Of a stretch of DNA of 64,000 bases, positions 54,678 to 63,471 are shown in pieces. Made by a program: the position numbers and the translations under genes. The stretch comes from CBFDBF01 sp050295355. Its GTDB lineage: Bacteria > Pseudomonadota > Gammaproteobacteria > Chromatiales > Chromatiaceae. Every line of letters starts with the position of its first letter. The stretch's first letter is position 1. The stretch lies in assembly GCA_050295355.1 (NCBI GenBank), contig JBNKPL010000002.1:1-64000 (forward strand). Direction: 5' to 3'. Under the pieces are notes generated by a model. That model saw nothing but the letters and a program-made list of their open reading frames with translations, did not search any database and was not told the origin of the DNA.

Positions 54678-55227
54678 AACAAACCAGGTCCGCATCATCG
54701 GCGGCATCCACCGGGGCCGGAAGCTGCCGGTGCCGGATCAGCCGGGGCTGCGGCCCACCGGCGACCGGGTGCGGGAGACCCTGTTTAACTGGCTGCAACC
54801 GCTGCTGCCGGGGGCGGCTTGTCTGGACCTGTTTGCCGGCAGCGGCGCCCTGGGGCTGGAGGCCGCCTCCCGTGGCGCCGGCCGGGTGCTGATGCTGGAG
54901 CAGTCGCCGGCAGTGGTCCGGCAGCTGCGGGAGAATGTGGATCTTCTGGGGCTGGAGAAGGTCCAGGTGGAGCAGGCGGACGCCCTGCTCCGGCTGCAGG
55001 CGGAGGTTGAGCCGTTCGATATCGTCTTTCTGGATCCCCCGTTTTCTGAAGGGTTGTTGCCACGGGCCTGCGGGCTGTTACAGAGCAACGGCTGGCTGAA
55101 GCCGGATGCGCGCATCTATATCGAAACGGATGCGGCGCGGGGATTACCCGAGTTGCCCGCCCAGTGGCGTCTGCTCAAAGAGAAAAAGGCGGGCCAGGTG
55201 GTCTATGCTCTGGTGACAAACGGTTAA
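54655..55227 (+). CDS. rsmD: 16S rRNA (guanine-966-N2)-methyltransferase
   Basis: A 190-residue SAM-dependent methyltransferase that modifies G966 of 16S rRNA. SAM motif I is LDLFAGSGALGLEAASRG (about 60-77) and the catalytic motif is DPPF (about 126). The N-terminus VRIIGGIHRGRKLPVP is typical. GTG or ATG choices do not alter the core; I use 54655. coaD lies 70 bp downstream, the common order. Confidence 0.95.
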   Translation: MVTKGKSKTNQVRIIGGIHRGRKLPVPDQPGLRPTGDRVRETLFNWLQPLLPGAACLDLFAGSGALGLEAASRGAGRVLMLEQSPAVVRQLRENVDLLGLEKVQVEQADALLRLQAEVEPFDIVFLDPPFSEGLLPRACGLLQSNGWLKPDARIYIETDAARGLPELPAQWRLLKEKKAGQVVYALVTNG

Positions 55228-55297
55228 CTGATGCGTTTTGTCATTTGACATCTCAGAATCTGATAATATTATCTTCCATGCTGAAAGACAGGGTTCT

Positions 55298-55774
55298 ATG
55301 AAGACGGCGGTATATCCCGGCACTTTCGATCCGATTACTAACGGACACCGCGATATCATCGCCCGCGCCTCGGCGCTGTTCGAGCGGGTTGTGGTGGCGG
55401 TGGCGGGCAACCCCGGAAAGCAGCCGGTATTCGGGCTCGAAGAGCGTGTTACACTTGCCCGTAGCGCCTTGGCGGACCTTGGCAATGTGGAGGTCCTGGA
55501 ATTTGATACGCTGTTGGTGGATTTCGCCCGTGAGATAGGCGCCAGCGTCATCCTGCGGGGGTTGAGGGCGGTATCCGATTTTGAATATGAATTTCAGCTG
55601 GCCGGTATGAACCGGCGGCTGGCGCCGGATCTGGAAACCCTGTTTCTGACCCCGGCCGAGCAGTACACCTACATTTCGTCCAGTCTGGTGAGAGAGATCT
55701 CGGCATTGGGTGGCGACGTGAAGGATTTTGTTCATCCCGTGGTGGCGGCCGCCTTGCAGAAGAAGGCCGGTTAA
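55298..55774 (+). CDS. coaD: Phosphopantetheine adenylyltransferase
   Basis: A 158-residue enzyme (E. coli 159) that makes dephospho-CoA from 4'-phosphopantetheine and ATP, a step of CoA synthesis. The T/HxGH site is in YPGTFDPITNGH (about 6-17) and the C-terminal ISSSLVREI (about 127) is present. The ATG at 55298 gives exactly the expected N-terminus, MKTAVYPGTF. A ferredoxin gene follows after 52 bp, as in E. coli relatives. Confidence 0.97.
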   Translation: MKTAVYPGTFDPITNGHRDIIARASALFERVVVAVAGNPGKQPVFGLEERVTLARSALADLGNVEVLEFDTLLVDFAREIGASVILRGLRAVSDFEYEFQLAGMNRRLAPDLETLFLTPAEQYTYISSSLVREISALGGDVKDFVHPVVAAALQKKAG

Positions 55775-55826
55775 CCGCAGGTTTAATAAATCTGGGTAAT
55801 AGACCCAAAACTCAGGAGTTGAAGAT

Positions 55827-56072
55827 ATGGCTTTGATGATTACCGATGAATGCATCAGTTGTGATGTGTGTGTGCCCGAGTGCCCGAACGAAGCGATCAG
55901 CGAGGGTGATGAGTATTATGTGATCGATCCCGATCGCTGCACCGAGTGCGTCGGTCATTTTGACGAGCCGCAGTGTGTTGAGGTCTGCCCGGTTGACTGC
56001 ATCCCGAAGGATCCCAATCACGAAGAGACCCACGATGAGCTGATGGCCAAGTTCGAGCGTCTGAGCAGCTAA
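55827..56072 (+). CDS. 2[4Fe-4S] ferredoxin (YfhL/Alvin type)
   Basis: An 81-residue ferredoxin with two clusters. The first set is CISCDVCVPECP (residues 9-20 or so). The second has the long insertion typical of the YfhL/Allochromatium type: CTECVGHFDEPQCVEVCP, where a loop of about six residues separates the second and third ligands, and a C-terminal extension follows. It is a low-potential electron carrier and could serve Rnf, although no direct link is shown. The RBS AGGAG is at about 55814-55818. Confidence 0.94.
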   Translation: MALMITDECISCDVCVPECPNEAISEGDEYYVIDPDRCTECVGHFDEPQCVEVCPVDCIPKDPNHEETHDELMAKFERLSS

Positions 56073-56097
56073 TCGTTAGCGGTACATTCGTATCTGG

Positions 56098-56121
56098 AAA
56101 GGCCCCGTTTCGGGGCCTTTT
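56098..56121 (+). terminator. Rho-independent terminator after the ferredoxin gene
   Basis: AAAGGCCCCG (56098-56107) and CGGGGCCTTT (56111-56120) form a 10-bp stem with a TTT loop, followed by T. It lies 26 bp after the stop codon. Confidence 0.9.
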
Positions 56122-56150
56122 CTCGTTATATCGCAGGATGAAGGGCACGC

Positions 56151-56915
56151 GTGGAATTTGAACTGGGTCTTTGGAATACCATCGCCTTCGCGTTGCTGGT
56201 GGCGCTGGGCAGCTTTACCCAGGCGTTTAGCGGTTTCGCGCTGGGCTTGATTGTTATGGGTGCCGTAACGGCGCTGGGTATCGCACCGATCTCTTTCACC
56301 GCGGGGGTCATCAGCCTGGTGGTGGTGATGAACGGCAGTGCGGCTTTGCAAGGGCATCTGCACGAGATCGACCGTTCCAAGGGGGTGACCATTCTCGCCG
56401 GTCTGGTTCCGGGCGTGGCGCTGGGCTATTTCTCACTGGAGTACATGGATGCGAATCTGCCCCAGCTGTTACGGTTGTTGCTGGGATTGATTATTGTGGC
56501 GGCCAGTCTGACCCTCGTATTCAGGCCGCATCCGAAAAAAAGAATCAGCCGCCAACCCGTCTTTCTGTTGACGGGGTTGATCGGAGGCTTTTTCGGCGGA
56601 CTGTTCAATACCAGTGGTCCGCCCATCATCTACCTGCTCTATCGGCAGCCGCTGAGCGTGGCGGCCATCCGGGCGACCCTGCTTGCCATCTTCTGGGTCG
56701 CGGCGCTCTGGCGCAGCATCCTGCTTACCGTCGAAGGGGGTTATAGCCTGGGGATGGTGGTGCTGACGTTGATCTGTGTCCCGTTGGTAATCCTGACCGC
56801 CCGTTTGGGGCGGCGTCTTGCCGGCCGCCTGCCGGAACTGCTCATGCGCCGCCTTGCCTTCGCCTTACTGCTGTTTCTTGGGATGGTGCTGATCCTGCCG
56901 GCCCTGCTTTCTTGA
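56151..56915 (+). CDS. TauE/SafE-family permease
   Basis: A 254-residue membrane protein with about eight helices in two similar halves. The family signature GLIGGFFGGLFNTSGPPIIYL (here split as GLIGGFFGGLFN and TSGPPIIYL) lies near 140-160. Members export sulfite, sulfoacetate or other organosulfur anions. It starts with GTG at 56151, preceded by AGGATGAAGG. Neighbours give no hint of substrate. Confidence 0.87.
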   Translation: MEFELGLWNTIAFALLVALGSFTQAFSGFALGLIVMGAVTALGIAPISFTAGVISLVVVMNGSAALQGHLHEIDRSKGVTILAGLVPGVALGYFSLEYMDANLPQLLRLLLGLIIVAASLTLVFRPHPKKRISRQPVFLLTGLIGGFFGGLFNTSGPPIIYLLYRQPLSVAAIRATLLAIFWVAALWRSILLTVEGGYSLGMVVLTLICVPLVILTARLGRRLAGRLPELLMRRLAFALLLFLGMVLILPALLS

Positions 56916-56980
56916 TGCGCTACTCTTGACACCCTGAATACCCGGACCTAGCCTCTTCAGTATATGTGGAAGGAGAGGGT

Positions 56981-57409
56981 ATGGGCCGGTCTCAAATAGC
57001 GGGGACTTTGTTGCTGCTCCTGTGGTCGTTGAACGCGGGGGCGGGAGGCGCCTGCGTGGTGGCGAAAAAGCTGGGTGACGCCCTGGCCATCGAGTGGGTG
57101 ACCGCGCAACAGGAGACCGCCTCCAGCGCCATCGAGAAGGCGAAATCGCGCCTGAAGGCGCAGGGCCACCAGGGAAGGTACGTGGATGTGCATCCGCAGG
57201 CTACTACCGAATACCCACACGCCTACGTGGTGATTGTGATGAGCAGTTATCAGACGGTTCGCAACAAGCCGAGGACCAGCTACGGCTGCGGTTTCGATCC
57301 CCGCTCCCCGGCGGAGGCGGAGCGCATGGCGGTTCACAATCTAAGCACCTATGATTGGGGCTGGAAGCCGGAGTACGGCTACCAGCTGATCGAACAGTCT
57401 AATTACTAA
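56981..57409 (+). CDS. Secreted hypothetical protein
   Basis: A 142-residue protein with a signal peptide (about 1-23, GTLLLLLWSLNAGAGG) and a mature part rich in Tyr, Lys and Ser. Two Cys (about 25 and 103) could form a disulfide. It contains EWVTAQQETASSAIEKAKSR and ends AVHNLSTYDWGWKPEYGYQL. It faintly resembles small secreted proteins of the DUF4189 kind, but I do not assign a family. The ATG at 56981 has AAGGAGAGGG just upstream, which decides the start over the codon at 56966. Confidence 0.72.
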   Translation: MGRSQIAGTLLLLLWSLNAGAGGACVVAKKLGDALAIEWVTAQQETASSAIEKAKSRLKAQGHQGRYVDVHPQATTEYPHAYVVIVMSSYQTVRNKPRTSYGCGFDPRSPAEAERMAVHNLSTYDWGWKPEYGYQLIEQSNY

Positions 57410-57430
57410 ATACCTTCCGCCGGAACAGGC

Positions 57431-59893
57431 ATGTCTAAAAAAGCAGAAAAAAATCGCGGCATACATCATCTTGGCATGGACGTGGATGCGCTCAGGCAGT
57501 CCATCGCCCATCACCTTACCTACTCCCTGACCAAGACCATGGACACGGCCACCGACCGGGACTGGTTTCAGAGCCTGGTGCTGACGGTTCGGGACCGGCT
57601 GGTGGAACGCCTGATCGCCACCTTCAACCGCTATTACAGTCATGACGCGAAGCGGATCTACTATCTGTCGCTGGAGTTTCTGATCGGCCGCAGCCTCACC
57701 TCCAGTCTGCAGGCGTTGGATATCGAGGAAGAGATTCTTGAGGCCGTTGAGCAGTTGGGGAAGAGCTATCCGGACCTGGAACGGCTGGAGGATGACGCCG
57801 CGCTCGGCAACGGCGGTCTGGGAAGATTGGCCGCCTGTATCCTGGATTCGCTGGCCACCCTCGGACTGCCCGGTTACGGCTACGGCATTCGCTATGAATA
57901 TGGCATGTTCAGCCAGCGCATCGAGAACGGGGAGCAGGTTGAACATCCGGAGAACTGGTTGCGCTATGGGAATCCCTGGGAATTCCAGCGGCCGGAAATC
58001 CTCTACCCCGTGTTCTATGGCGGCCGCGTGTTGCCCTATACGGACGAGCATGGCAGAGGCGGGGTCTCCTGGCTGCCCTCGGATCAGGTGATGGCCATGG
58101 CCTATGACATGCCCATCCCCGGCTATCGCAACGACACGGTCAATAATTTGCGACTGTGGTCGGCAAAATCCACCCGTGAATTCGAGCTGCAGGATTTTCA
58201 GGTCGGCGACTATATCGGCGCGGTGGAGCACAAAACCGAATCGGAAAACCTGTCCAAGGTGCTCTATCCTAGCGACGCCACCGGAGCCGGGCGGGAACTG
58301 CGCCTGAAACAGGAGTATTTTTTCGTCAGCGCCTCGTTGCAGGATATTTTGCGCCGCTATCTCCAGGCCCATGAGGACCTGGAGAAGATCAGCGAGAGGA
58401 TCGTCATCCAGCTCAATGATACCCATCCCGCGCTGGCGGTGGTCGAGTGGATGCGGCTGCTGATCGATCGCTACCACTTCCGGTGGGAGAAGGCGTGGGA
58501 GATCACCCGCAATACCTTCGCCTACACCAATCACACCCTGCTCCCGGAGGCGCTGGAGAGCTGGCCGGTGGACATGCTGGAGTGTCATCTGCCGCGTCAC
58601 CTGCAGATCATCTATGAGATCAATCACCGCTTCCTGAAGGATGTCATGCACTTCTTTCCCGGGGATGTGGGGCGGCTCAGGAGCATGTCCCTGATCGACG
58701 AAGAGGGCGGGCGCCGGGTGCGCATGGCCCATCTGGCCATCGTCGGCAGCTTTCGGGTGAACGGTGTTTCGGAACTGCACTCCAGATTGGTGCAGGAACA
58801 GCTGTTCCCCGATTTTTGCGCCCTCTATCCGGACAAGTTCGTCAACGTGACCAATGGAATCACGCCGCGCCGCTGGCTGTTTCAGTCCAATCCGGGCCTG
58901 AGTGCGCTCATCACCCGGACCATCGGCCACGAGTGGCGGGATGATCTGGGCAAGCTGCGCAAGCTGGAGAAGTTTGTGGACGATCCGGAACTGCAGGAGG
59001 CGTTCCGCCAGGTGAAACGGCAGAACAAGGAGTGGTTGAGTCAGATTGTCCAGTGGCGTACCGGGGTGATGGTGGATCCCGACACCCTGTTTGATGTGCA
59101 GGTCAAGCGGATCCACGAATACAAGCGCCAACTGCTCTGTCTGCTGCACGGCATCACCCTCTACAACCGGATACGGGATGAAGGGGAGGCGTGGAGCGGG
59201 GTGCCGCGTACCATCATCTTCGGGGGCAAGGCCGCCCCCGGATACGATATGGCGAAACGCATCATTCGGCTGATCCATGACGTGGCCGATGTGATCGACA
59301 ACGATCCGGTGGTGAAGGAGCGGCTCAAGATCGTGTTTTTGCCCAATTACGATGTGAGCACCGCCGCCACCGTGATCCCCGCCGCCGAGCTGTCGGAACA
59401 GATCTCAACCGCGGGTATGGAGGCCTCCGGTACCGGCAACATGAAGCTGGCCCTGAACGGCGCCCTGACCATCGGCACCCTGGACGGCGCCAATATTGAG
59501 ATCCGCGAGGAACTGGGTGCGGAGAACTTCTTTCTTTTCGGGCTTACGGCGGAAGAGGTGCAGGCGGTGCGCAACAACGGCTATCGGCCGATGGAGTACC
59601 GCGACGCCGATCCGGAGTTGGGACGGATCCTGCAGCAGATCGGCGAGGGTTTTTTCTCGCCGGAGGAACCCAGCCGGCACCGTTCCATAGCGGACCATCT
59701 GAGCAAGCATGACCCCTTCCTGGTGCTGGCCGACTACGCGGATTACATCCGCTGCCAGGGGGAAGTGGAGCGGCTCTACCAGGACCGCAACGAGTGGGCG
59801 CGCCGCTCCCTGCTGAGCGTGGCCAGGATGGGATACTTCTCCAGTGACCGTACGGTCGCGGACTATGTGGACAAGGTGTGGGGTCCGGCCTGA
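57431..59893 (+). CDS. glgP: Glycogen/starch phosphorylase
   Basis: An 820-residue enzyme (E. coli GlgP 815) that releases glucose-1-phosphate from alpha-1,4-glucans. Conserved blocks include YYLSLEFLIGRSL (about 75), GNGGLGRLAACILDS (about 125) and the pyridoxal-phosphate site GTGNMKLALNG (Lys about 672), with EASGTGNMK preceding. No other glycogen gene (glgA, glgB, glgC) is adjacent. It is convergent with the PP2C gene, with 19 bp between stops. Confidence 0.97.
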   Translation: MSKKAEKNRGIHHLGMDVDALRQSIAHHLTYSLTKTMDTATDRDWFQSLVLTVRDRLVERLIATFNRYYSHDAKRIYYLSLEFLIGRSLTSSLQALDIEEEILEAVEQLGKSYPDLERLEDDAALGNGGLGRLAACILDSLATLGLPGYGYGIRYEYGMFSQRIENGEQVEHPENWLRYGNPWEFQRPEILYPVFYGGRVLPYTDEHGRGGVSWLPSDQVMAMAYDMPIPGYRNDTVNNLRLWSAKSTREFELQDFQVGDYIGAVEHKTESENLSKVLYPSDATGAGRELRLKQEYFFVSASLQDILRRYLQAHEDLEKISERIVIQLNDTHPALAVVEWMRLLIDRYHFRWEKAWEITRNTFAYTNHTLLPEALESWPVDMLECHLPRHLQIIYEINHRFLKDVMHFFPGDVGRLRSMSLIDEEGGRRVRMAHLAIVGSFRVNGVSELHSRLVQEQLFPDFCALYPDKFVNVTNGITPRRWLFQSNPGLSALITRTIGHEWRDDLGKLRKLEKFVDDPELQEAFRQVKRQNKEWLSQIVQWRTGVMVDPDTLFDVQVKRIHEYKRQLLCLLHGITLYNRIRDEGEAWSGVPRTIIFGGKAAPGYDMAKRIIRLIHDVADVIDNDPVVKERLKIVFLPNYDVSTAATVIPAAELSEQISTAGMEASGTGNMKLALNGALTIGTLDGANIEIREELGAENFFLFGLTAEEVQAVRNNGYRPMEYRDADPELGRILQQIGEGFFSPEEPSRHRSIADHLSKHDPFLVLADYADYIRCQGEVERLYQDRNEWARRSLLSVARMGYFSSDRTVADYVDKVWGPA

Positions 59894-59912
59894 TCAGGTC
59901 CCCAGGCCGTAT

Positions 59913-60779
59913 TCATTTTTCCGCCGGGAAACGGACCGCCAGCATGGTGATGTTGTCCTGTATCCGATGCTTTTCACCCAGCTCCTGCAGCGGCATGCCC
60001 TCCCGAAGGTGAGCGATGGTGTTTCGCACCTGCTCACGCATATCCTCTTCCGAATTCAGCATGCCGTCGCTGGCCAATAGCACCAGGGCATGATCCGGGT
60101 CGGCCTCGAAGGTCTTGATCTCGGGAGCCCGGATCAGGGTGTAGGCTTTGTCTCCCAGGGCGCGGGTTACCGCCAGTCCGACCCCGCTCTCCCCGGTGTA
60201 TAGATACATCTGTGACTGCTGGCAAGGTTTGCCCTTCTCATCCTTATAGCGCTGCCGGATGGCGGCGGCGTCCTTCGCGTTCAGCTTGACCGAATGGAGG
60301 GGCGGCATGGCCAGCGCCCCCGGCCGGGAGCTGAAGGCGAAAATCGAATCTCCCATCTGCCCCACATGGGCGCGCAGGCGAAGGCTCCGGTCGCGGATAC
60401 GGAAGCCGAGCTGCAGAAAGGCCAGGGTCAGGGTGGAGCCGCTATGCTCGTTATCGGTCAGTTCGATCAGGCGTTTTATGGTGCGGCGGATCACCTGCCG
60501 TTCCTTGGAGGCCGGCAGTCCCCATCGGGTCCAGTCCGGATCCTCCGCTACTAGCGCGGCGCGCTCCTCGGAATAGATCTGGGTGGTGTTTTCCGCCAAC
60601 AGGGAAGAGGCCCCGGTACCGTTGTGGCCATCCGCTATCATCAGCAGCAGGCCGTCCCGGAGATTGGAGACCAGATAGCGATCCTGCTGCTCCTGCCGTT
60701 CGCCAATGGCCTGATAGGTGTCCACCGCCGGTGAAATGTGGCGGTCGCTGATGGGGATAAACTCTTTTCTTTCCGACAT
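59913..60779 (-). CDS. PP2C-type protein phosphatase
   Basis: A 288-residue metal-dependent Ser/Thr phosphatase. Metal-site motifs are GERQEQQDRYLVSN, LLMIADGHNGTGAS (about 44-57), VTRALGDK (about 210) and LLASDGMLNSEED with final DNITMLAVRF. All expected Asp residues are present. I start at the ATG at 60779 (MSERKEF); the open frame upstream runs over the next genes and is not supported. It forms an operon with the small membrane protein and transporter upstream. The target is unknown. Confidence 0.87.
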   Translation of the reverse strand: MSERKEFIPISDRHISPAVDTYQAIGERQEQQDRYLVSNLRDGLLLMIADGHNGTGASSLLAENTTQIYSEERAALVAEDPDWTRWGLPASKERQVIRRTIKRLIELTDNEHSGSTLTLAFLQLGFRIRDRSLRLRAHVGQMGDSIFAFSSRPGALAMPPLHSVKLNAKDAAAIRQRYKDEKGKPCQQSQMYLYTGESGVGLAVTRALGDKAYTLIRAPEIKTFEADPDHALVLLASDGMLNSEEDMREQVRNTIAHLREGMPLQELGEKHRIQDNITMLAVRFPAEK

Positions 60780-60781
60780 GG

Positions 60782-60994
60782 TTACCGCCGGGCGCCGATG
60801 GGCGCCAGCAGGGCATACAGAATCCAGGCGAACCAGGAAACACACAGCACGGCGAGGAGCCAGAACAGTTTTTCGCCGCCCGAGGTCTTGCCGGACTTGA
60901 GGATCAGCACCAGGGGAAGCAGCCAGATGAGCAGGATCAGGATTAGAAAGCCGGCGCCCAGGCCGAGTAGGGTCTCCACAGTGTTTTCTCCCAA
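60782..60994 (-). CDS. Small PLDc_N-like membrane protein
   Basis: A 70-residue protein with two membrane helices (about 9-31 and 42-63). The middle section LPLVLILKSGKTSGGEKLFWLLA resembles the PLDc_N domain found in front of cardiolipin synthases and as stand-alone short proteins. It starts 21 bp after the transporter gene and ends 2 bp before the phosphatase gene, so it is part of that operon. No function is known. Confidence 0.75.
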   Translation of the reverse strand: MGENTVETLLGLGAGFLILILLIWLLPLVLILKSGKTSGGEKLFWLLAVLCVSWFAWILYALLAPIGARR

Positions 60995-61015
60995 ATAGGT
61001 TCTTCTTGGTTTGTA

Positions 61016-62314
61016 TCAGAGAAAATAATCGAAAAAGGTACTGAAGAGCAACGTGGCGATGGTGAGGCTGGCCAAAGTGGCGGGAATCCCGTGCCGTAAC
61101 CAGGTGGCGGGGGATATGCGCGCATTGGGGATGCCGCAGCGCTCCGATTCCGCCACCGCGATCAGGTTGGCGGTGGCGCCGATATGGGTGGCGTTCCCGC
61201 CCAGTCCCACCCCGAGGGCGAGGGCCCACCAGAGCGGCGCGATGTTGACCCCCTGGCTCTCCAGCCCGAGGATGATGGGGATCATGGTGACGGTGAACGG
61301 GATGTTATCCACGATCGCGCTCAACACCGCCGACATCCACATCAGGGCCAGGCAGGTGATCAGCAGCATGCCCGGCTCTCGCGCCAGTACGCCCAGCTCT
61401 TGTCCCAGCAGATCCAGCAGCCCCGAGGCCTTTACCCCGCCGACGATGATGAACAGGCCGCTGAAGAAGATCAGCACCGACCAGTTCACGGCCTTGAACA
61501 AATTGTTCGGCTCCGGCTGCAGCAGCGCCAGCGCCAACGCCAGACCGATAAATGCGGCAAAGGCGGGATAGATATGCAGATGGTGATGGGTGAAAAACAG
61601 GATCAAGATGACCGCCAGCGCGAACAACGTTCGCCGGAGCTGTACGGGGTTCTGGATCGCCTGGCCGAGATCCAGATCCAGGACCGGGATCCCGCCCGGC
61701 TTTAGTTCCCGCCGAAACAGGAACAGCAACAATCCCACGGTTCCCAGCCAGACCCCCACCACGGGGGGTCCCATATGGATCAGAAAGCTGGAAAAGTCGA
61801 TCCCGCCGGCGCTGCCGATCATGATATTGGGCGGGTCGCCCACCAGGGTGGCCGCCCCGCCCACGTTGGAGAGCATCGCCTCGGCGATCAGAAAGGGCAT
61901 GGGATTGAGTTTGAGCAGACGGCAGATCAGCACCGTCAGCGGCGCGAATACGATCACCGTGGTCACATTGTCCAGAATCATGCTGATCAGGCTCACCGCC
62001 AGGCTGAGGTAGAGCAACAGCCGCCGGGGGTCGCCCTGGGAGAGATGGGCGATCCACACCGCCGAGTAGTCGAAGGCGCCGGTGGGACGCAGCAGGGCGA
62101 CGAACATCATCATGGCGGCCAGCAGGAGGATGGTGTTGGCGTCGATGGCGGCCAGCGCCTCCTCCTGGGAATAGAATCCCATCGCCATGCCGACACCGAT
62201 CATGATCACCGAGCCGAGGATGGCGGCGCTGGTGCGGTGAATGATCTCGCGGAAGATGAAGATGTAGGTGGCCACCAGGATCAGCGTGGAGGTGGCCATG
62301 GCATAGCTATTCAT
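61016..62314 (-). CDS. ArsB/NhaD/SLC13-type ion transporter
   Basis: A 432-residue membrane protein of the ion-transporter superfamily with about 11-12 helices. It shows the repeated motifs ILDNVTTVIVFAPLT followed by SNVGGAATLVGDPPNIMIG in the first half, and IVDNIPFTVTMIPI followed by GLGGNATHIGATANLIA in the second, which are typical of ArsB, NhaD and P permeases. The specific ion (arsenite, Na+/H+ or anion) cannot be decided. The start at 62314 (MNSYAMATS) could be 62299 instead. A CBS protein gene precedes it by 4 bp. Confidence 0.88.
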   Translation of the reverse strand: MNSYAMATSTLILVATYIFIFREIIHRTSAAILGSVIMIGVGMAMGFYSQEEALAAIDANTILLLAAMMMFVALLRPTGAFDYSAVWIAHLSQGDPRRLLLYLSLAVSLISMILDNVTTVIVFAPLTVLICRLLKLNPMPFLIAEAMLSNVGGAATLVGDPPNIMIGSAGGIDFSSFLIHMGPPVVGVWLGTVGLLLFLFRRELKPGGIPVLDLDLGQAIQNPVQLRRTLFALAVILILFFTHHHLHIYPAFAAFIGLALALALLQPEPNNLFKAVNWSVLIFFSGLFIIVGGVKASGLLDLLGQELGVLAREPGMLLITCLALMWMSAVLSAIVDNIPFTVTMIPIILGLESQGVNIAPLWWALALGVGLGGNATHIGATANLIAVAESERCGIPNARISPATWLRHGIPATLASLTIATLLFSTFFDYFL

Positions 62315-62318
62315 GAAA

Positions 62319-62786
62319 TCAGGACTCCGTGGGACAGCTTTCCCAATGCTTGACCAGCAGGCTGGCGATGCCGGCGCGGGTTACCGTGCCCTGATAAGCG
62401 CCGTCATCAATGATGAACAGATAACTGGAGTTATACCGCTCCATGATGGCGACCGCCTTGACCACCGGCGAGCCGGAGCTCAGGCTGGGGATGGTCTTTA
62501 GCAGGTAGGGCTCGACGGGCTGACTCAGGATTTGGCACTTCTCGATATCCTGCAGATCCAGGTGCGTGAAGCTGTTTCCCAGCAGGTGGGCGCCGTCCAC
62601 CATGTCCCCGGGCACGCACTCTTCACGGAACACATGCCGCATGGAGATGCGGCCGATGATGGCCCCGTTTTCATCCCGGTAGGGCAGGCCGGCTACGCCC
62701 TTGGCGACGCACTCCTGAAACACTTCGCCCACCGTCATGCCGGCGTGGGCGACGAGGGTGGTGATCATAACCTCACGCAAAATCAT
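62319..62786 (-). CDS. CBS domain pair protein
   Basis: A 155-residue protein built of two CBS domains (about 5-60 and 85-150) that usually bind AMP, ATP or SAM and regulate a partner. The first opens EVMITTLVAHAGMTVGEVF and the second has SSGSPVVKAVAIMERYNSSYLFII. Its stop is 4 bp before the ArsB-type transporter, so it probably regulates that transporter. It is the first gene of a four-gene operon (CBS, transporter, PLDc_N protein, PP2C). Confidence 0.87.
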   Translation of the reverse strand: MILREVMITTLVAHAGMTVGEVFQECVAKGVAGLPYRDENGAIIGRISMRHVFREECVPGDMVDGAHLLGNSFTHLDLQDIEKCQILSQPVEPYLLKTIPSLSSGSPVVKAVAIMERYNSSYLFIIDDGAYQGTVTRAGIASLLVKHWESCPTES

Positions 62787-62925
62787 GATAAGTACGCCTC
62801 ATCTCTCGTGGTTAGGAAGAACCTATCTCATAATAGCTTGCAGTTGCCACCCTGAGGCAATTATTGCTACAAAACGGGAAGAATTGCGGTTTTGTCACGG
62901 CGGCCGATTGTTGAGGGAACACAAA

Positions 62926-63465
62926 ATGGGAAAAACCTTTACTGAAATTAAAGAGCTGCATCAGATCTTCATCGAAAACCAGAAGATGTTTTTCGTCAGC
63001 ACCGCGCCCCGGCAGGGGCGGATCAACCTCTCGCCAAAGGGTATGGACAGCTTCCGGGTGCGGGAGCCGAACCGGGTGGCGTGGCTCAACCTGACCGGCA
63101 GCGCCAACGAAACGGCGGCCCACCTGATGGAAGACACGCGCATGACGGTGATGTTCTGCTCCTTCGAAGAGGATCCCATGATCCTGCGGCTCTACGGCCA
63201 GGCCCGGGCGCTGCATCCGCGCGACGGAGACTGGCGCGAGCTGCGCTCCCTGTTCCCCGAACAGGCGGGGGTGCGCCAGATGATCGACATGGAGGTGGAT
63301 CTGGTCCACACCTCCTGCGGCTACGGCGTACCCCGCTATGAATATGTGGGGGAACGCCCCCTGCTCAATGACTGGCTGGAGAAGAAAGGGGAGGCGGGTA
63401 TCCGGGAGTACTGGGAGAGCAAGAACGCGCTCAGCCTGGATGGCAAACCCACGGGGATTCGTTGA
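62926..63465 (+). CDS. Pyridoxamine 5'-phosphate oxidase family protein
   Basis: A 179-residue protein of the split-barrel flavin-binding family. The signature FFVSTAPRQGRINLSPKG (about 21-38) and VAWLNLTGSANETAAHL (about 48-64) belong to a PPOX-like subfamily of unknown substrate, not to PdxH itself. The start is the ATG at 62926 with GAGGGAAC upstream. The upstream gap has an inverted pair ACAAAAC (62869-62875) and GTTTTGT (62889-62895), perhaps an operator. It is followed closely by a DUF2238 gene. Confidence 0.87.
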   Translation: MGKTFTEIKELHQIFIENQKMFFVSTAPRQGRINLSPKGMDSFRVREPNRVAWLNLTGSANETAAHLMEDTRMTVMFCSFEEDPMILRLYGQARALHPRDGDWRELRSLFPEQAGVRQMIDMEVDLVHTSCGYGVPRYEYVGERPLLNDWLEKKGEAGIREYWESKNALSLDGKPTGIR

Positions 63466-63471
63466 GATCCT

